A stretch of DNA of 64,000 nt from Selenomonas sp. AE3005 (GCF_000686945.1 NZ_KK366041.1:77653-141652); one strand, 5' to 3'. Shown: positions 1-8,816, counted from the stretch's first letter. Notes: generated by a model from the sequence alone, not told the origin. Program-made: numbers and translations.

Positions 1-1033
1 CATTCCTGCTCTCAATCAGTTCCATAATATGAATATACACATTTGCAAAATACATTATCTTATTTACAAATTCAACATATTCAGCTGACCCATTAAGCCC
101 CAGCCGCTCCTCTTCATCACGAACCCAACGATGGAACTCTTTACCTATCTTTACAAAGTCTGAAGATGCATTTTTTGCCTGCGACAAGTTCTGAGCATAA
201 TGAGATCTAAAATAAATCTTAAAGAATTCAAACTCTGCCTTAGACTTGGAAGATAGATTTATCGCTGCCAGCCTCTTTGTTGTAGCATCAAACTCTTTCA
301 TGATAGCTTCTCGCTTATCATCATCGATTTTTGCCAATAAATAGCTTCGCAACATCTCCACTTGAGTTAGGGATAATCCACGGTCGTTCATAGTCTCAAA
401 TATAACATAGGCAAAATCATCGCTATTTGTCCAAACCTTTGAAAACATTACCTTTTCTTTTAACCAGTACATGAAGTGAACTATATTGTGCTCACCTATT
501 TCATCGCGCCAGCATTCACCGATATCTGCAAATCTGTTTACAAGATTAGTTACAGATACAGGATCATTTTTCTGTACTGTGTACGTCCCCTTCTCATATA
601 GTGCTTCCATGCAAGGTCTTCTTTCCGCAATATCCAAATTAAAAAGATGTTCTCCATAATAATCTGAAGCAATCAGATTATCAATAATAGCCGGAAATCC
701 TTTTGCGCTGCCAAAAGTTCTTTTTAAATATATTAAAAGAAGAGTAACAGTTGTTATTCTCTGCTGCCCATCAATAATAGCGCTACGAGTCCCACCGTTT
801 TCTGAAAAAACAATCTCTCCCATGTAATAAGGAGAATACTCCTTGACCTTTGACAGTTCATCCCCCACTTTCCAATTTTTTAAGAATTCAATGGTCAGAT
901 CATCAACTAAATCCTCAATCTGCTTCTTTCCCCAAACATATTCTCTCTGATAGTAGTCTACATCATACTTTTCAAGAAACAACTTTTCTATTGGATAAAC
1001 ATCACTATCAACAAATACACTAGATTTATTCAA
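1..1033 (-). CDS. DUF262 (GmrSD-type) protein, C-terminus cut by window edge
   Basis: Reading the minus strand gives an open frame from a TTG at 1033 off the left edge, about 344 residues. Visible motifs are YQREYVW near residue 32, DGQQRITTVTLLL near residue 90 and FETMNDRGLSLTQVEML near residue 190. These are the signature boxes of the DUF262/GmrS fold, a ParB-like nuclease domain found in type IV restriction (GmrSD) and related defence proteins. I chose TTG 1033 because AAGGAG at 1043-1048 sits 9 nt upstream; TTG 1037-1039 is too close. The DUF1524 HNH half that usually follows would lie outside the window. Defence against modified phage DNA is known for the family and only inferred here. 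Confidence 0.8.
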   Translation of the reverse strand, partial: MNKSSVFVDSDVYPIEKLFLEKYDVDYYQREYVWGKKQIEDLVDDLTIEFLKNWKVGDELSKVKEYSPYYMGEIVFSENGGTRSAIIDGQQRITTVTLLLIYLKRTFGSAKGFPAIIDNLIASDYYGEHLFNLDIAERRPCMEALYEKGTYTVQKNDPVSVTNLVNRFADIGECWRDEIGEHNIVHFMYWLKEKVMFSKVWTNSDDFAYVIFETMNDRGLSLTQVEMLRSYLLAKIDDDKREAIMKEFDATTKRLAAINLSSKSKAEFEFFKIYFRSHYAQNLSQAKNASSDFVKIGKEFHRWVRDEEERLGLNGSAEYVEFVNKIMYFANVYIHIMELIESRN

Positions 1034-1304
1034 AGTCAACAGCTCCTTTATGTTATATAGCACAATATTATTCAAGAAACCAAACTACCTTGTCATGAAA
1101 TTTCTTTTTATGTTATCGGTGTTATTACCACTCTATGCTATTTTCATCAGATTATGACCGCTTAGACAAATACTTACAATGATAAATTCGCTATTATAAC
1201 GGAGCTTTCCTTTTATTTTTCAAGGAAGTGGCCTTCCACTGCAGTTGGAGCTTTCAACATATCCAACTTGCCAATAATATAGTCTAAGATTATGTTTATC
1301 TTAA

Positions 1305-1328
1305 AAATTCGCTGAGCGAATACTTTAG
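1305..1328. promoter_or_regulatory. Palindromic element upstream of parA, candidate parS/operator
   Basis: The core ATTCGCTGAGCGAAT (1307-1321) is a 7-bp inverted repeat around one base and is followed by ACTTTAG. Nearly the same sequence occurs twice more, as the two arms of the hairpin at 5870-5921 after the rep gene. Recurrence on both sides of parAB-rep suggests a ParB-binding centromere-like site. Binding is inferred. Confidence 0.45.
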
Positions 1329-1428
1329 TATATTAAAGGATAAACAAATATCATTTTCTCAAAAAACTAAAATGTAAGTAAATTATTTCTTAAATATTTC
1401 GTTATTTTATGGCAAATTGATTATTTTA

Positions 1429-1488
1429 AAAACTTAATTAAGTTTTATTGATTTTTGGTTATATATATGATATTATCCATATATAACT
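1429..1488 (+). promoter_or_regulatory. parAB promoter with overlapping operators
   Basis: TTGATT (1448-1453), a 17-nt spacer and TATTAT (1471-1476) make a good vegetative promoter. It is overlapped by an inverted repeat, GTTATATATATG (1458-1469) and CATATATAAC (1479-1488). Just upstream is the palindrome AAAACTTAATTAAGTTTT (1429-1446). ParA here carries an N-terminal ribbon-helix-helix-like segment, so autoregulation at these repeats is likely. Confidence 0.6.
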
Positions 1489-1529
1489 TAGTTAAATTTT
1501 AGATTTTTAATTATATAGGAGGAAAGCTA

Positions 1530-2531
1530 ATGGCTGAGTTAACCAACCGCAAGTCTTTCACCACTACTCTTTCCAATGACAATGTGGAGAAACTGAAGAC
1601 CTTATCTGAAAAGAAAGGCGTACCTAAGACAAAAATTCTCGATGATGCCGTAAATACCCTCTATGAAAAGGAGGAAAGCATGGAACAAGATGCCAAGAAA
1701 CATAAGGGAGTCGTTATTTCCGTCAGCAACAACAAAGGTGGCGTTGGTAAAACTACCACGGTAGCAGCCTTGGCCGACCTGCTTTCCAAAAAGGGGAAGA
1801 ATGTCCTGCTCATTGATGCTGACCCTCAGGGCAACCTTTCCAACACTTTTAACTATATGGGCGAAGGTCAAAATCAGATTCTGGACAATTACCTGGGCAA
1901 TCTGTTAAAAGATAGAATGAGAGCCGTTCAGGACGATGCGCCGGATAAATGCGTGAAACTCGACTACTTTATCCTCAGCTCCACCGAATTCCCACGCATT
2001 GATCTTATCTGCTCAGATATCCGCCTTGACGGTACGTATGCTGAACTCAATGCTGGCGGCGTCCGTTATGCCTATATCATCGCTGATATTATCGAAGAGG
2101 CGAAGGCTATGGACAAATACGACTATATTCTAGTAGACAGCAGACCTGCCATGAATAACGAGGTGGCCATGTTCCTGCTGGGTACTGATTATGTAATCAT
2201 CCCTGTAGAGCCGGCAAAACATGCTATCTTGGGTGCTAATGCAATGGCTCGTTTCGTTCTTACCACAGCTAAGCAGCGTCCGAGCCTCAAAATTCTCGGT
2301 GCCTTCATGACCAAGGTTGTAGACCGCACAAAATCTTTCCATGATTTTCTCCCCATGGTCCAGAATGGCTGGGACAAAATGCTTTTCGAGACTCGCATCC
2401 CCTACAACCAGGATGTAATCAACTCCGAAAACTTAAGTGCTCCTGTTACTTATAGAAAGCCTGCATGTAAGGCATCTAAAGCATATATCAAACTTTGTGA
2501 CGAGGTGGTGGCTAGAATTGAGCAGCAATAA
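1530..2531 (+). CDS. parA: ParA-type partition ATPase with N-terminal RHH-like segment
   Basis: 333 residues. The deviant Walker A motif KGGVGKTT is at 69-76, followed by LLIDADPQGN near 100 and YDYILVDSRP near 200, all typical of ParA/Soj ATPases that move plasmid DNA along the nucleoid. Residues 7-48 (FTTTLSNDNVEKLKTLSEKK...) read like a CopG/Arc ribbon-helix-helix domain, an unusual fusion that would supply operator binding in place of the longer HTH domain of P1-type ParA. The start is set by GGAGG 9 nt before ATG 1530. parB follows 22 nt downstream, so the two form an operon. The role is known for the family; the RHH reading is inference. Confidence 0.9.
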   Translation: MAELTNRKSFTTTLSNDNVEKLKTLSEKKGVPKTKILDDAVNTLYEKEESMEQDAKKHKGVVISVSNNKGGVGKTTTVAALADLLSKKGKNVLLIDADPQGNLSNTFNYMGEGQNQILDNYLGNLLKDRMRAVQDDAPDKCVKLDYFILSSTEFPRIDLICSDIRLDGTYAELNAGGVRYAYIIADIIEEAKAMDKYDYILVDSRPAMNNEVAMFLLGTDYVIIPVEPAKHAILGANAMARFVLTTAKQRPSLKILGAFMTKVVDRTKSFHDFLPMVQNGWDKMLFETRIPYNQDVINSENLSAPVTYRKPACKASKAYIKLCDEVVARIEQQ

Positions 2532-2553
2532 AAAGAAGAAAAACAACAATATA

Positions 2554-3681
2554 ATGGGTATTTCCTTCGTCGACCTTTCAGGACAGACTGAGGAAACAAC
2601 CACTACGCCCGTTGGCGTCAGCAGTCGTTTCGATAACGATGAGTTTAGAGAAATGACTAAAAAGAGACTTATGGCGCAAAATAACAGCACCTCAACTCCC
2701 CCAGCGTCTCCCTCCCCTATTGAATCAGCCGAATCCGTACGGGAAACCTCCGAAAAGACGGATAAAATTTTGCAGGACATTGCTGGCAATACCGGTGCCT
2801 ACACCCTGCTGCCGCTTAATTTACTAACCCCCACTCCTGCAGAGTGGAATCAATTTTCGACCATCTCCAATGAGAAAAAAGTACTTATGGCCGACAGTAT
2901 CTATCGTAACGGCCTTCAACAGCCGCTGGTCGTGCGTGCTTTGGATAAAGAAGGCACTACCTATCAGATACTGGCAGGCAACACCCGTAAAAGTATCTAC
3001 GAAGTACTCTATGAAATCACTCAGGATGAAAAATACCTCTCTATAGAGTGTAAAGTATATGGTTATAAAGAACTAAGCGATGATCAAGCCAGAGAAATCG
3101 CTTCTGACACTAACTATGTACAAAGAGCTAACCTTACCGGCAGAGATAAGAGCTTTGCCGTACGCACAAAATTAAACATACTGAAAAAACGCGGCGAAAA
3201 GCAGATACTGGAAAAAGCGGCCGAACAAATGGGCATGAAACGCACAGCAGCATTCAGCTGGAACAAAATGGCTAATCTTATCCCGGCTTTCTTTGATATG
3301 TTCGATGAAGGCCTTATTTCCCAAAAGGCAGCTACACGTATTGCTGCCTGGTCGCACGAAGTTCAGGCGGAATTACACAAACAGGCAGACCTGCTCACCA
3401 ACGAGATAATTATGGCCATTCCGGCCAAAACCCCATCGGAAAGGGTTTTAGATAAATTTCACGAGGTATTGGACCAGACTACGCAAGAACATACTGCTGC
3501 CACTAAAATTGGTTATATCGACACGCTGACTGAAGAAGATGATGGCTATACCATTCACCTTTCCGGCAAGGCTCCTTCCGCCTCTCAGCTGATTGTCATG
3601 TATATTCCAGATAAGAAAGCCACCGCTTTCAAAAACGCTTACAAAGATTATATACTCGACTCTTCCGAAAAAGCGGATTGA
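2554..3681 (+). CDS. parB: ParB-type partition protein
   Basis: 375 residues from ATG 2554. An upstream in-frame ATG inside parA (2437) would add residues that merely re-read parA. The ParB N-terminal (Spo0J/RepB) domain covers roughly 85-190, with IYRNGLQQPLVVR, the arginine-patch-like ILAGNTRKS in place of GERR, and NYVQRANLTGRDKSFA. The HTH region follows around 200-260 (KAAEQMGMKRTAAFSW, LISQKAATRIAA). Such proteins bind parS and, with CTP, spread along DNA to load ParA. Candidate sites are the palindromes at 1305-1328 and 5870-5921. The first 80 residues are low complexity (Ser/Thr/Pro). Confidence 0.88.
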   Translation: MGISFVDLSGQTEETTTTPVGVSSRFDNDEFREMTKKRLMAQNNSTSTPPASPSPIESAESVRETSEKTDKILQDIAGNTGAYTLLPLNLLTPTPAEWNQFSTISNEKKVLMADSIYRNGLQQPLVVRALDKEGTTYQILAGNTRKSIYEVLYEITQDEKYLSIECKVYGYKELSDDQAREIASDTNYVQRANLTGRDKSFAVRTKLNILKKRGEKQILEKAAEQMGMKRTAAFSWNKMANLIPAFFDMFDEGLISQKAATRIAAWSHEVQAELHKQADLLTNEIIMAIPAKTPSERVLDKFHEVLDQTTQEHTAATKIGYIDTLTEEDDGYTIHLSGKAPSASQLIVMYIPDKKATAFKNAYKDYILDSSEKAD

Positions 3682-3800
3682 CAGGTGAAAAGGACCGACT
3701 ATTGTAATAAAGTCTGTCCTTTTTCTCTTATAGCTTTTATTGTGGGTCTTTTTGTCGGTGATTCAGCCTTTTACATTTATATACTTCTTTGCTATGGTAC

Positions 3801-3877
3801 TTATCAACAGGATGTGGATAAATTTCCCCTTTATCTTAAAGGCTTTTCATATTTTATCAACAGGTATCTGTGGATAG
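3801..3877. promoter_or_regulatory. DnaA-box cluster of the plasmid origin
   Basis: TGTGGATAA at 3813-3821 is a perfect DnaA box (TTATCCACA) on the minus strand. TTATCAACA occurs at 3801-3809 and 3854-3862, and TGTGGATAG at 3869-3877. The paired spacing (one box in each direction, twice) and the adjacent iterons mark the origin of replication. A 65-codon open frame over this stretch (3685-3882) has no ribosome site and is not taken as a gene. Confidence 0.75.
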
Positions 3878-3880
3878 AAT

Positions 3881-4343
3881 AGACAGATTCCCCCACCATA
3901 ACGGCTGAACAGACAAATTATACCACCAATAAAAAAACCTGCTGCTTTTCTATACCATATGAACCGACAAATCATACCACTACAAATGATTTAACGACTA
4001 TTATTACCACAATAAATAATCTGCCATCCCAGATTTTATCTGGCTTCACAATTAGCATACTTCTAAAAGCTAAGACCTTCTCCGACAAAATTACCCACTA
4101 CAACCGACAAATCATACCACCATACAAGTATAAACACCGACAAATCATACCACCACAAAGCCCTAAAACATGCTTACGCCCTTTTAGATAAAGGGGAATC
4201 CACTAGTTCCGACAAAGTCACCCACCACAAACTAATTAGAGACATAATTCCCCACTACAAACACTCATCCAATTATCAAAAAATCCTTCTCCGCCCTTAT
4301 CACCACTGGATTCATCATCATCCGACAATTTTCCCCACTACAA
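3881..4343 (+). repeat. Iterons of the replication origin (two classes)
   Basis: Class A repeats read CCGACAAATCATACCACCA, at 3910, 3964, 4104 and 4137, with a degenerate copy at 3994. Class B repeats read CCGACAAANTNNCCCACTACAA, at 4082, 4209, 4239 (GAGACATAA variant) and 4322, with a degenerate copy at 3881. All point the same way, toward rep. They are iteron binding sites for a Rep_3/RepB initiator. Spacings of 22, 33, 72, 30 and 83 nt are irregular, so only the first pair is in tight helical phase. The following 4344-4490 stretch is AT-rich (ATATAATATAT runs), fitting a melting region and the rep promoter. Confidence 0.8.
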
Positions 4344-4490
4344 GACTCTCTATATATAATATTATATGTTTATTATATAAACATATAATATATAAGAACT
4401 CTACTTGTTGTGGGAACTTAATGTTGATAATCTCTACCACAAATAGTATAATATAATATAATATGTATTTGCTATTATTCGAAAGGACAT

Positions 4491-5867
4491 ATGCATATGC
4501 CAGCAAAAAAGGGAAACCCTCTCTCCAATGAAACTGAATATGTTTATCAGAATTTGGATTTTGAAGCACCCACTAAGTTTGCAAACGAACTCATGTTTGC
4601 AAAACACTCCATGAAAGAAAATGAGATGAAAATCTGGCTTTTAACTATGGCATCCTTAGCTCGGGAACAGGAAATCAATAACGATGTACTTTATGAATAT
4701 AACATTTCTGTTCTTGCAGATAAACTAAGTATCAATAAGGACAAAGGCTGGCGTGGCATTATCCGCGAAGCGCTGGACCATGTTTCAGATAAAAGTCTTA
4801 AAATAGTAAAGCGCTACTCCAGCGAGGAAGATAAACATAATTGGTTAAAAATACCATTATACAATTCTGTTGAGTACAATGATTTTAATGATACTGTTTC
4901 TGTCTCTGTAAATCAAAAAATGCTGCCTTATTTACAGGACTTTACCGAAAAGTTTACTGAAGTAGACATTGATGAGATGTTAGCTATACGAGGCATAACA
5001 CAACTCAAAGTTTTCATGGTAGTTAAAGAGCTTATTGCAGAAGGTACATATACTATTTCCATTGACCGTTTTAAAGAACGACTTAACATGCCTGTTACTG
5101 CTTACGCAAATTTCCGTGATTTTCAACGTGATGTTTTAAAAAAAGCTGAGCAACAAATCAGGAAAAGCACTTCGCTAAAACAGTTCCACTTTTCACATGA
5201 TGGTAAAGGTCGTCGTGCTGCCACAACCATTACTATTCATTTAACAGATGTTACTGGTAAGGTTTTACCGGCACCCAAAAAAGTAGTTACTACTGAAGAT
5301 AAGATAGAAATGCTGGATTCGGAGCAGCTTAGATTGTTTGATGAATTTTCCTCTTTTGGAATCAAGCCCGAATCTACTTGTTTAGATATCATCAACAACT
5401 ACAGTATAGAAGTATTAAAAAGCAACCTTGCATATTATAAGGAACAACTAAAAAAACGCAAACCAGAACAAGAACCGCTTAGTGCCGGTTATCTTATTAC
5501 TTGTATAAAAAAAGACTATGCCAAATCCCGTCGCAAATCCTGGCTTCGTAAGGCTGATACAAATGGCAGTGTGGAGACTGAATTACAGAAGACAGATATG
5601 CAGTTGGAAGATGTTTACAAAACATGTAAAAACAATGCCGGTGTTCTAATCAAAAAAGGCAATATGAAGAAACTCCTTGAGATTTTCGATGTTGCTGCTA
5701 TGTCGATGAAGAATATGGCGGCTAATATGGGAATACCTTATGACGAAGGGGAAGCTCGAGTTAAAATCCAAAAACGTGACCTTCGTAATAAGGAAACAAT
5801 GCTTTTCCGAGAACATCTGGCACAACGGTTGATGTCCGGTTATATAACTATGGATAGCATGATATAA
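4491..5867 (+). CDS. Plasmid replication initiator, Rep_3 (RepB) family
   Basis: 458 residues, somewhat longer than the usual 300-400. The N-terminal winged-helix part (about 20-240) has FANELMFAKHSMKENEMKIWLLTMASLAREQ, then YNISVLADKLSI and FTEVDIDEMLAIRGITQLKVFMVVKELIAEG, which is the conserved layout of Rep_3 initiators. The C-terminal third is lysine-rich and less conserved. AAAGG stands 8-14 nt before the two possible starts, ATG 4491 and ATG 4497. The gene sits directly downstream of the iterons it should bind, and one more inverted iteron lies after it. It melts the origin and loads host replication proteins. Confidence 0.88.
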   Translation: MHMPAKKGNPLSNETEYVYQNLDFEAPTKFANELMFAKHSMKENEMKIWLLTMASLAREQEINNDVLYEYNISVLADKLSINKDKGWRGIIREALDHVSDKSLKIVKRYSSEEDKHNWLKIPLYNSVEYNDFNDTVSVSVNQKMLPYLQDFTEKFTEVDIDEMLAIRGITQLKVFMVVKELIAEGTYTISIDRFKERLNMPVTAYANFRDFQRDVLKKAEQQIRKSTSLKQFHFSHDGKGRRAATTITIHLTDVTGKVLPAPKKVVTTEDKIEMLDSEQLRLFDEFSSFGIKPESTCLDIINNYSIEVLKSNLAYYKEQLKKRKPEQEPLSAGYLITCIKKDYAKSRRKSWLRKADTNGSVETELQKTDMQLEDVYKTCKNNAGVLIKKGNMKKLLEIFDVAAMSMKNMAANMGIPYDEGEARVKIQKRDLRNKETMLFREHLAQRLMSGYITMDSMI

Positions 5868-5869
5868 AT

Positions 5870-5921
5870 AAATTCGCCGAGCGAATACTTTAATTTACTA
5901 AAGTATTCGCTCGGCGAATTT
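5870..5921. terminator. Perfect 23-bp hairpin after rep, made of two parS-like elements
   Basis: The arms 5870-5892 and 5899-5921 are perfectly complementary with a 6-nt loop (ATTTAC). Each arm contains ATTCGCCGAGCGAAT plus ACTTTA, the element also found at 1305-1328. A short T-rich tail follows (TTTATATC). It may end rep transcription, serve as a partition site, or both. Confidence 0.6.
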
Positions 5922-5972
5922 TATATCTTTTTTACATGATATAATCCATAAAAAATGAATAATGGACTTTAT

Positions 5973-5990
5973 TGTGGTATTATTTGTCGG
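5973..5990 (-). repeat. Inverted iteron downstream of rep
   Basis: The complement reads CCGACAAATAATACCACA, matching class A iterons at 16 of 18 positions, in opposite orientation to those upstream of rep. Inverted iterons near rep often mediate autoregulation or handcuffing; that role is inferred. The remaining 5991-6235 holds a possible 35-codon frame at 6011 without a ribosome site and nothing else I can support. Confidence 0.6.
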
Positions 5991-6235
5991 TCTACTTTTT
6001 TTGATGTTTCATAACTGGCTGCTAGATATTGAATTATTCAGGGAGGAGCTTAGGACAGACCTGGTTTCTATCTGGATGGAAGGGAGGGGAATAAATATAT
6101 TGCTTACATGAAAACGCTTTTCAATTAGGCAGGATTTAGGAATATCATATAGAAAATAACATAGGAGTAGTGTGCTTGCTTGCAAGAATAATGTGTTGTC
6201 TTTTGCTTTTTATATACTAGAGGTGTCGTGGAAAA

Positions 6236-7000
6236 ATGAGCAATAAAAAGAACGTGGCAATTATTACAGGTGCATCCAGTGGCTTGGGAGCAGAGTATGC
6301 CAAGTTTTTGGATAAAGAGGGAGTAGACGAACTGTGGCTCGTTGCCAGACGTAAGGAGCGTTTGGATAGTCTGGCGGCAAAACTTCGTACGCAATGTCAA
6401 ATTCTTACGTTGGATTTAGCAGATGAAATATGTTTAGATGAATTGGAACAGGAGTTGGCCGTCCAAAAGCCTCATGTTAAATATCTGGTAAATGCAGCTG
6501 GCTTTGGCTGTATTGGTTTAAGCCGCGATTGTCCAAGGGTAAAACTCCAGCAGATGGTAAAGCTTAATGATATGGCAGCTATGGGAATTACAGAAATGTG
6601 CATACCGTACATGTCAAAGGGGAGCCATATTCTGGAAATTGTATCATGCTCAGCGTTCCAACCAATACCTAATCTTGCTGTCTATGCGGCCAGCAAGGCC
6701 TTTATGTTGTCATATAGCAGAGCATTAAGCGTTGAGCTTAGTGAATTAGGGATTCAAGTTACCGCTGTATGCCCGTTTTGGATTAAAGATACGGAATTTG
6801 TGGACAAGGCCAGAGAAACAGATAGGCATCAGGTTTATAAGGATATGCCAGGCGCAACTAACGCCAAGAGCGTTGCTGAAAAATCCTTACGGGCTGCAAA
6901 AGCAGGTGCAGTGGTATGTACTCCGGATACTGTAAGTACTGTGCACCGAATAATAGCCTCTCTTTTACCGCATTGGTTGTTGGCAAAAGTCTGTTTCTAG
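6236..7000 (+). CDS. Short-chain dehydrogenase/reductase
   Basis: 254 residues, the normal classical SDR length. It has the NAD(P)-binding TGASSGLG motif at residues 10-17, the NAAG motif near 86, a catalytic Ser near 141 and YAASK near 154. VARRKERL after the second strand carries arginines that favour NADP(H). This is close to the DltE/YqjQ-like group of small reductases, but the substrate cannot be told. It stands alone between the plasmid backbone and a terminator at 7060-7101. Confidence 0.85.
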   Translation: MSNKKNVAIITGASSGLGAEYAKFLDKEGVDELWLVARRKERLDSLAAKLRTQCQILTLDLADEICLDELEQELAVQKPHVKYLVNAAGFGCIGLSRDCPRVKLQQMVKLNDMAAMGITEMCIPYMSKGSHILEIVSCSAFQPIPNLAVYAASKAFMLSYSRALSVELSELGIQVTAVCPFWIKDTEFVDKARETDRHQVYKDMPGATNAKSVAEKSLRAAKAGAVVCTPDTVSTVHRIIASLLPHWLLAKVCF

Positions 7001-7059
7001 CGAAGTGTTTTCCCTAAGGAGAGGGGCGATTAAAATAACGATGATGGATAAGAAATAAT

Positions 7060-7101
7060 AAAGGCGGACCGCTGACTAGAAATAGCCGGTGGTCCGCCTT
7101 T
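7060..7101 (+). terminator. Intrinsic terminator
   Basis: AAAGGCGGACC (7060-7070) pairs with GGTCCGCCTTT (7091-7101). It lies 60 nt past the SDR gene and could also end the minus-strand gene at 7181. Confidence 0.7.
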
Positions 7102-7180
7102 GGCGGCTGCTCTCGCTGCTGTATTTTATGGATTTTATTCATACCTTCTCTCATTTCTTCACGAAGATAATCTACTGCAA

Positions 7181-7531
7181 TTAGTCGTCCGAATTCAGCC
7201 AAGGCTTGAATTTGGCATCTGCTCTACAACCGTTTTTTATCCAATAGCACAGCTCTTCATGACGGATAAAACGTCCGGTAGCTGCTTCCCAATACACATT
7301 GTTGTCAAAAACACCTGTTTCTGCCTTTATGCCCCAATGGGCCAGCATCTTCTCACAATCTGAGCCAATCCCCACAAAGGTAGTCTTATACGTGTGATAA
7401 TTACCGGGCCAGTGGGTTTTTAAAGTACATTTCCCTAATGCGGTCAGAACGTGGTAAAAATGGCATGATTTATACGGAGATTGGAAGGTTTTAGTAACGC
7501 AGTGGCAGAAGTCATAATATTCTTCTACCAT
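7181..7531 (-). CDS. Hypothetical protein, 116 aa
   Basis: The frame is open to a TTG at 7576, but ATG 7531 has GGAG 11 nt upstream and is preferred. The protein is rich in Cys, His, Tyr and Trp (YYDFCHCVTKTFQSPYKSCHFYH..., ELCYWIKNGCRADAKFKPW). No family recognised. It is soluble, without signal peptide or membrane segment. The next gene upstream on this strand ends at 7610, so the two may be co-transcribed. Confidence 0.55.
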   Translation of the reverse strand: MVEEYYDFCHCVTKTFQSPYKSCHFYHVLTALGKCTLKTHWPGNYHTYKTTFVGIGSDCEKMLAHWGIKAETGVFDNNVYWEAATGRFIRHEELCYWIKNGCRADAKFKPWLNSDD

Positions 7532-7609
7532 TTTTTTTGGCGCTCCGATACCCAAGGAACAGAAACATTTCTGCAACTGTCTTAATGATTTCGTTACAAC
7601 GCCAATTCA

Positions 7610-8431
7610 TTAGCTGCTGAAGGCTGGGTTGGCAGTACGGATGGTGCCCAGCTGGCTGGCGTTTAGAATTTGAAAAGCTTTTTCAACTTCCGGTGGGATA
7701 TCTACGTGTGTGATGAAACCTTTACCTTGGGGGCCATAGCCATGCTTGTCATCTCTGAGCCGGGATATATCTCCCAGGAGTAGGGTAATATAATGCTCTA
7801 CATCCCATAGGCCCCAATATTGGCGGATAAAGCGCAGGGAGCCATTTTCAGTGGCAAGATAGGGGAGGTAAGGTGCATAGTTTATGAAGGTAGTATCTGT
7901 GTTATACTTCAGCTCCTTGGCAAAGCCAGCTGCCATGCGGCGCTGCATAGAAGGCTCCTGCATGATTATGAGCGATTTTGCCGGGATAGCGGCCTCTTTT
8001 AGTTTTGCTAAGGCATAAGTGACATTATTGCCGCAGTTGGTGGATTTTGTTTCCAAGAGGATATCATGAATATCGTACTTCCGGGACAGGTAGTTGGCAA
8101 TCATCTCGGCCTCTGCTTTGTCATTGGTTTCCATATCTGGGAATCTGGCTTTGAATTTAGCTCTAAGAGACTGGGTGGTATGACCGATGCCGCCAACTAC
8201 CATCAGGTGGCGGGCCACGCCGCGTTTCCAGACGGTGGCAGCAACGTCACAGCCAAAGGGAATGGTGCCACCGAAGAGTATCAGTACATCAGCCTGTTTA
8301 ATGCCATATTTGCTTTGTAATGTTTGGGGGCTTAGTTCTGGCAGGTCACGGACGCCGAGAAAACGGGTAAGTGTATTGGCAGCATCAGCAAGCTGCTGAA
8401 GAGGGATATTATTTTTCGGATAAATTTGCAT
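7610..8431 (-). CDS. YdcF-like protein (DUF218)
   Basis: 273 residues from ATG 8431, which has AGAGGA 9 nt upstream; an in-frame ATG at 8569 has no such site. The DUF218/ElyC-SanA-YdcF core is clear: DVLILFGG near 50, VVGGIGH near 78, ETKSTNCGNNV near 130 and SLIIMQEPSMQRRMAA near 155. These bind a nucleotide-like ligand in YdcF; the physiological reaction is unknown. Unlike SanA/ElyC there is no membrane anchor, so it should be cytoplasmic. Confidence 0.8.
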   Translation of the reverse strand: MQIYPKNNIPLQQLADAANTLTRFLGVRDLPELSPQTLQSKYGIKQADVLILFGGTIPFGCDVAATVWKRGVARHLMVVGGIGHTTQSLRAKFKARFPDMETNDKAEAEMIANYLSRKYDIHDILLETKSTNCGNNVTYALAKLKEAAIPAKSLIIMQEPSMQRRMAAGFAKELKYNTDTTFINYAPYLPYLATENGSLRFIRQYWGLWDVEHYITLLLGDISRLRDDKHGYGPQGKGFITHVDIPPEVEKAFQILNASQLGTIRTANPAFSS

Positions 8432-8608
8432 GGCATTTTGTCCTCTGCTAAAAAGTTTACATATTGAAAAGGATAAGACCGCCTCTGCGGTCGTGGACGC
8501 AGGTATGGCTCCTTGAGGTAGGCAAAGTCTACATAGGCAGCTCTGGTTATTGGTAACAATTCTTGGCAAACCGGAATTTACCTGCTATTTTTACAATATA
8601 TGGAAAAG

Positions 8609-8630
8609 GGCGCTGTGATGACACAGCGCC
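8609..8630 (-). terminator. Intrinsic terminator of the 54-aa gene
   Basis: GGCGCTGTG (8609-8617), a 4-nt loop and CACAGCGCC (8622-8630), followed on the minus strand by CTTTTCC. Confidence 0.65.
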
Positions 8631-8651
8631 TGTTAGCGTTTAGGGAAAAGA

Positions 8652-8816
8652 TTAACGGATCAAATCGAAATCAGCTGACTGGCAATCAATAAGGTTAGCA
8701 GGATCGATATTGGAGTAGATACCAGGAAGAACTTCAAACCTATTGAGATTGTCGGAGTTTTCTTCCATAATTATACGGTTATAATCCTCAACAAAATCAT
8801 AAATCATTTTCATCAT
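8652..8816 (-). CDS. Small acidic protein, 54 aa
   Basis: A short frame starting MMKMIYDFVEDYNRI and ending CQSADFDLIR. AAAGGAG lies 9 nt before ATG 8816, and the stop is followed by its own hairpin terminator at 8609-8630, so this looks like a complete monocistronic gene. It is acidic, has one cysteine, and has neither a double-glycine leader nor a membrane segment. No family recognised. The 8817-8982 stretch upstream is AT-rich and should hold its promoter. Confidence 0.6.
   Translation of the reverse strand: MMKMIYDFVEDYNRIIMEENSDNLNRFEVLPGIYSNIDPANLIDCQSADFDLIR

Noticed and set aside
2437..2553. Upstream extension of ParB inside parA
   Set aside because: It re-reads the parA 3' end in another frame; ATG 2554 lies just after parA and gives a normal ParB length.
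3685..3882. 65-codon frame between parB and the iterons
   Set aside because: No ribosome site, and it runs through DnaA boxes and AT-rich origin DNA.
6011..6118. 35-codon frame (MFHNWLLDIELF...)
   Set aside because: No ribosome site before the ATG and no recognisable product.
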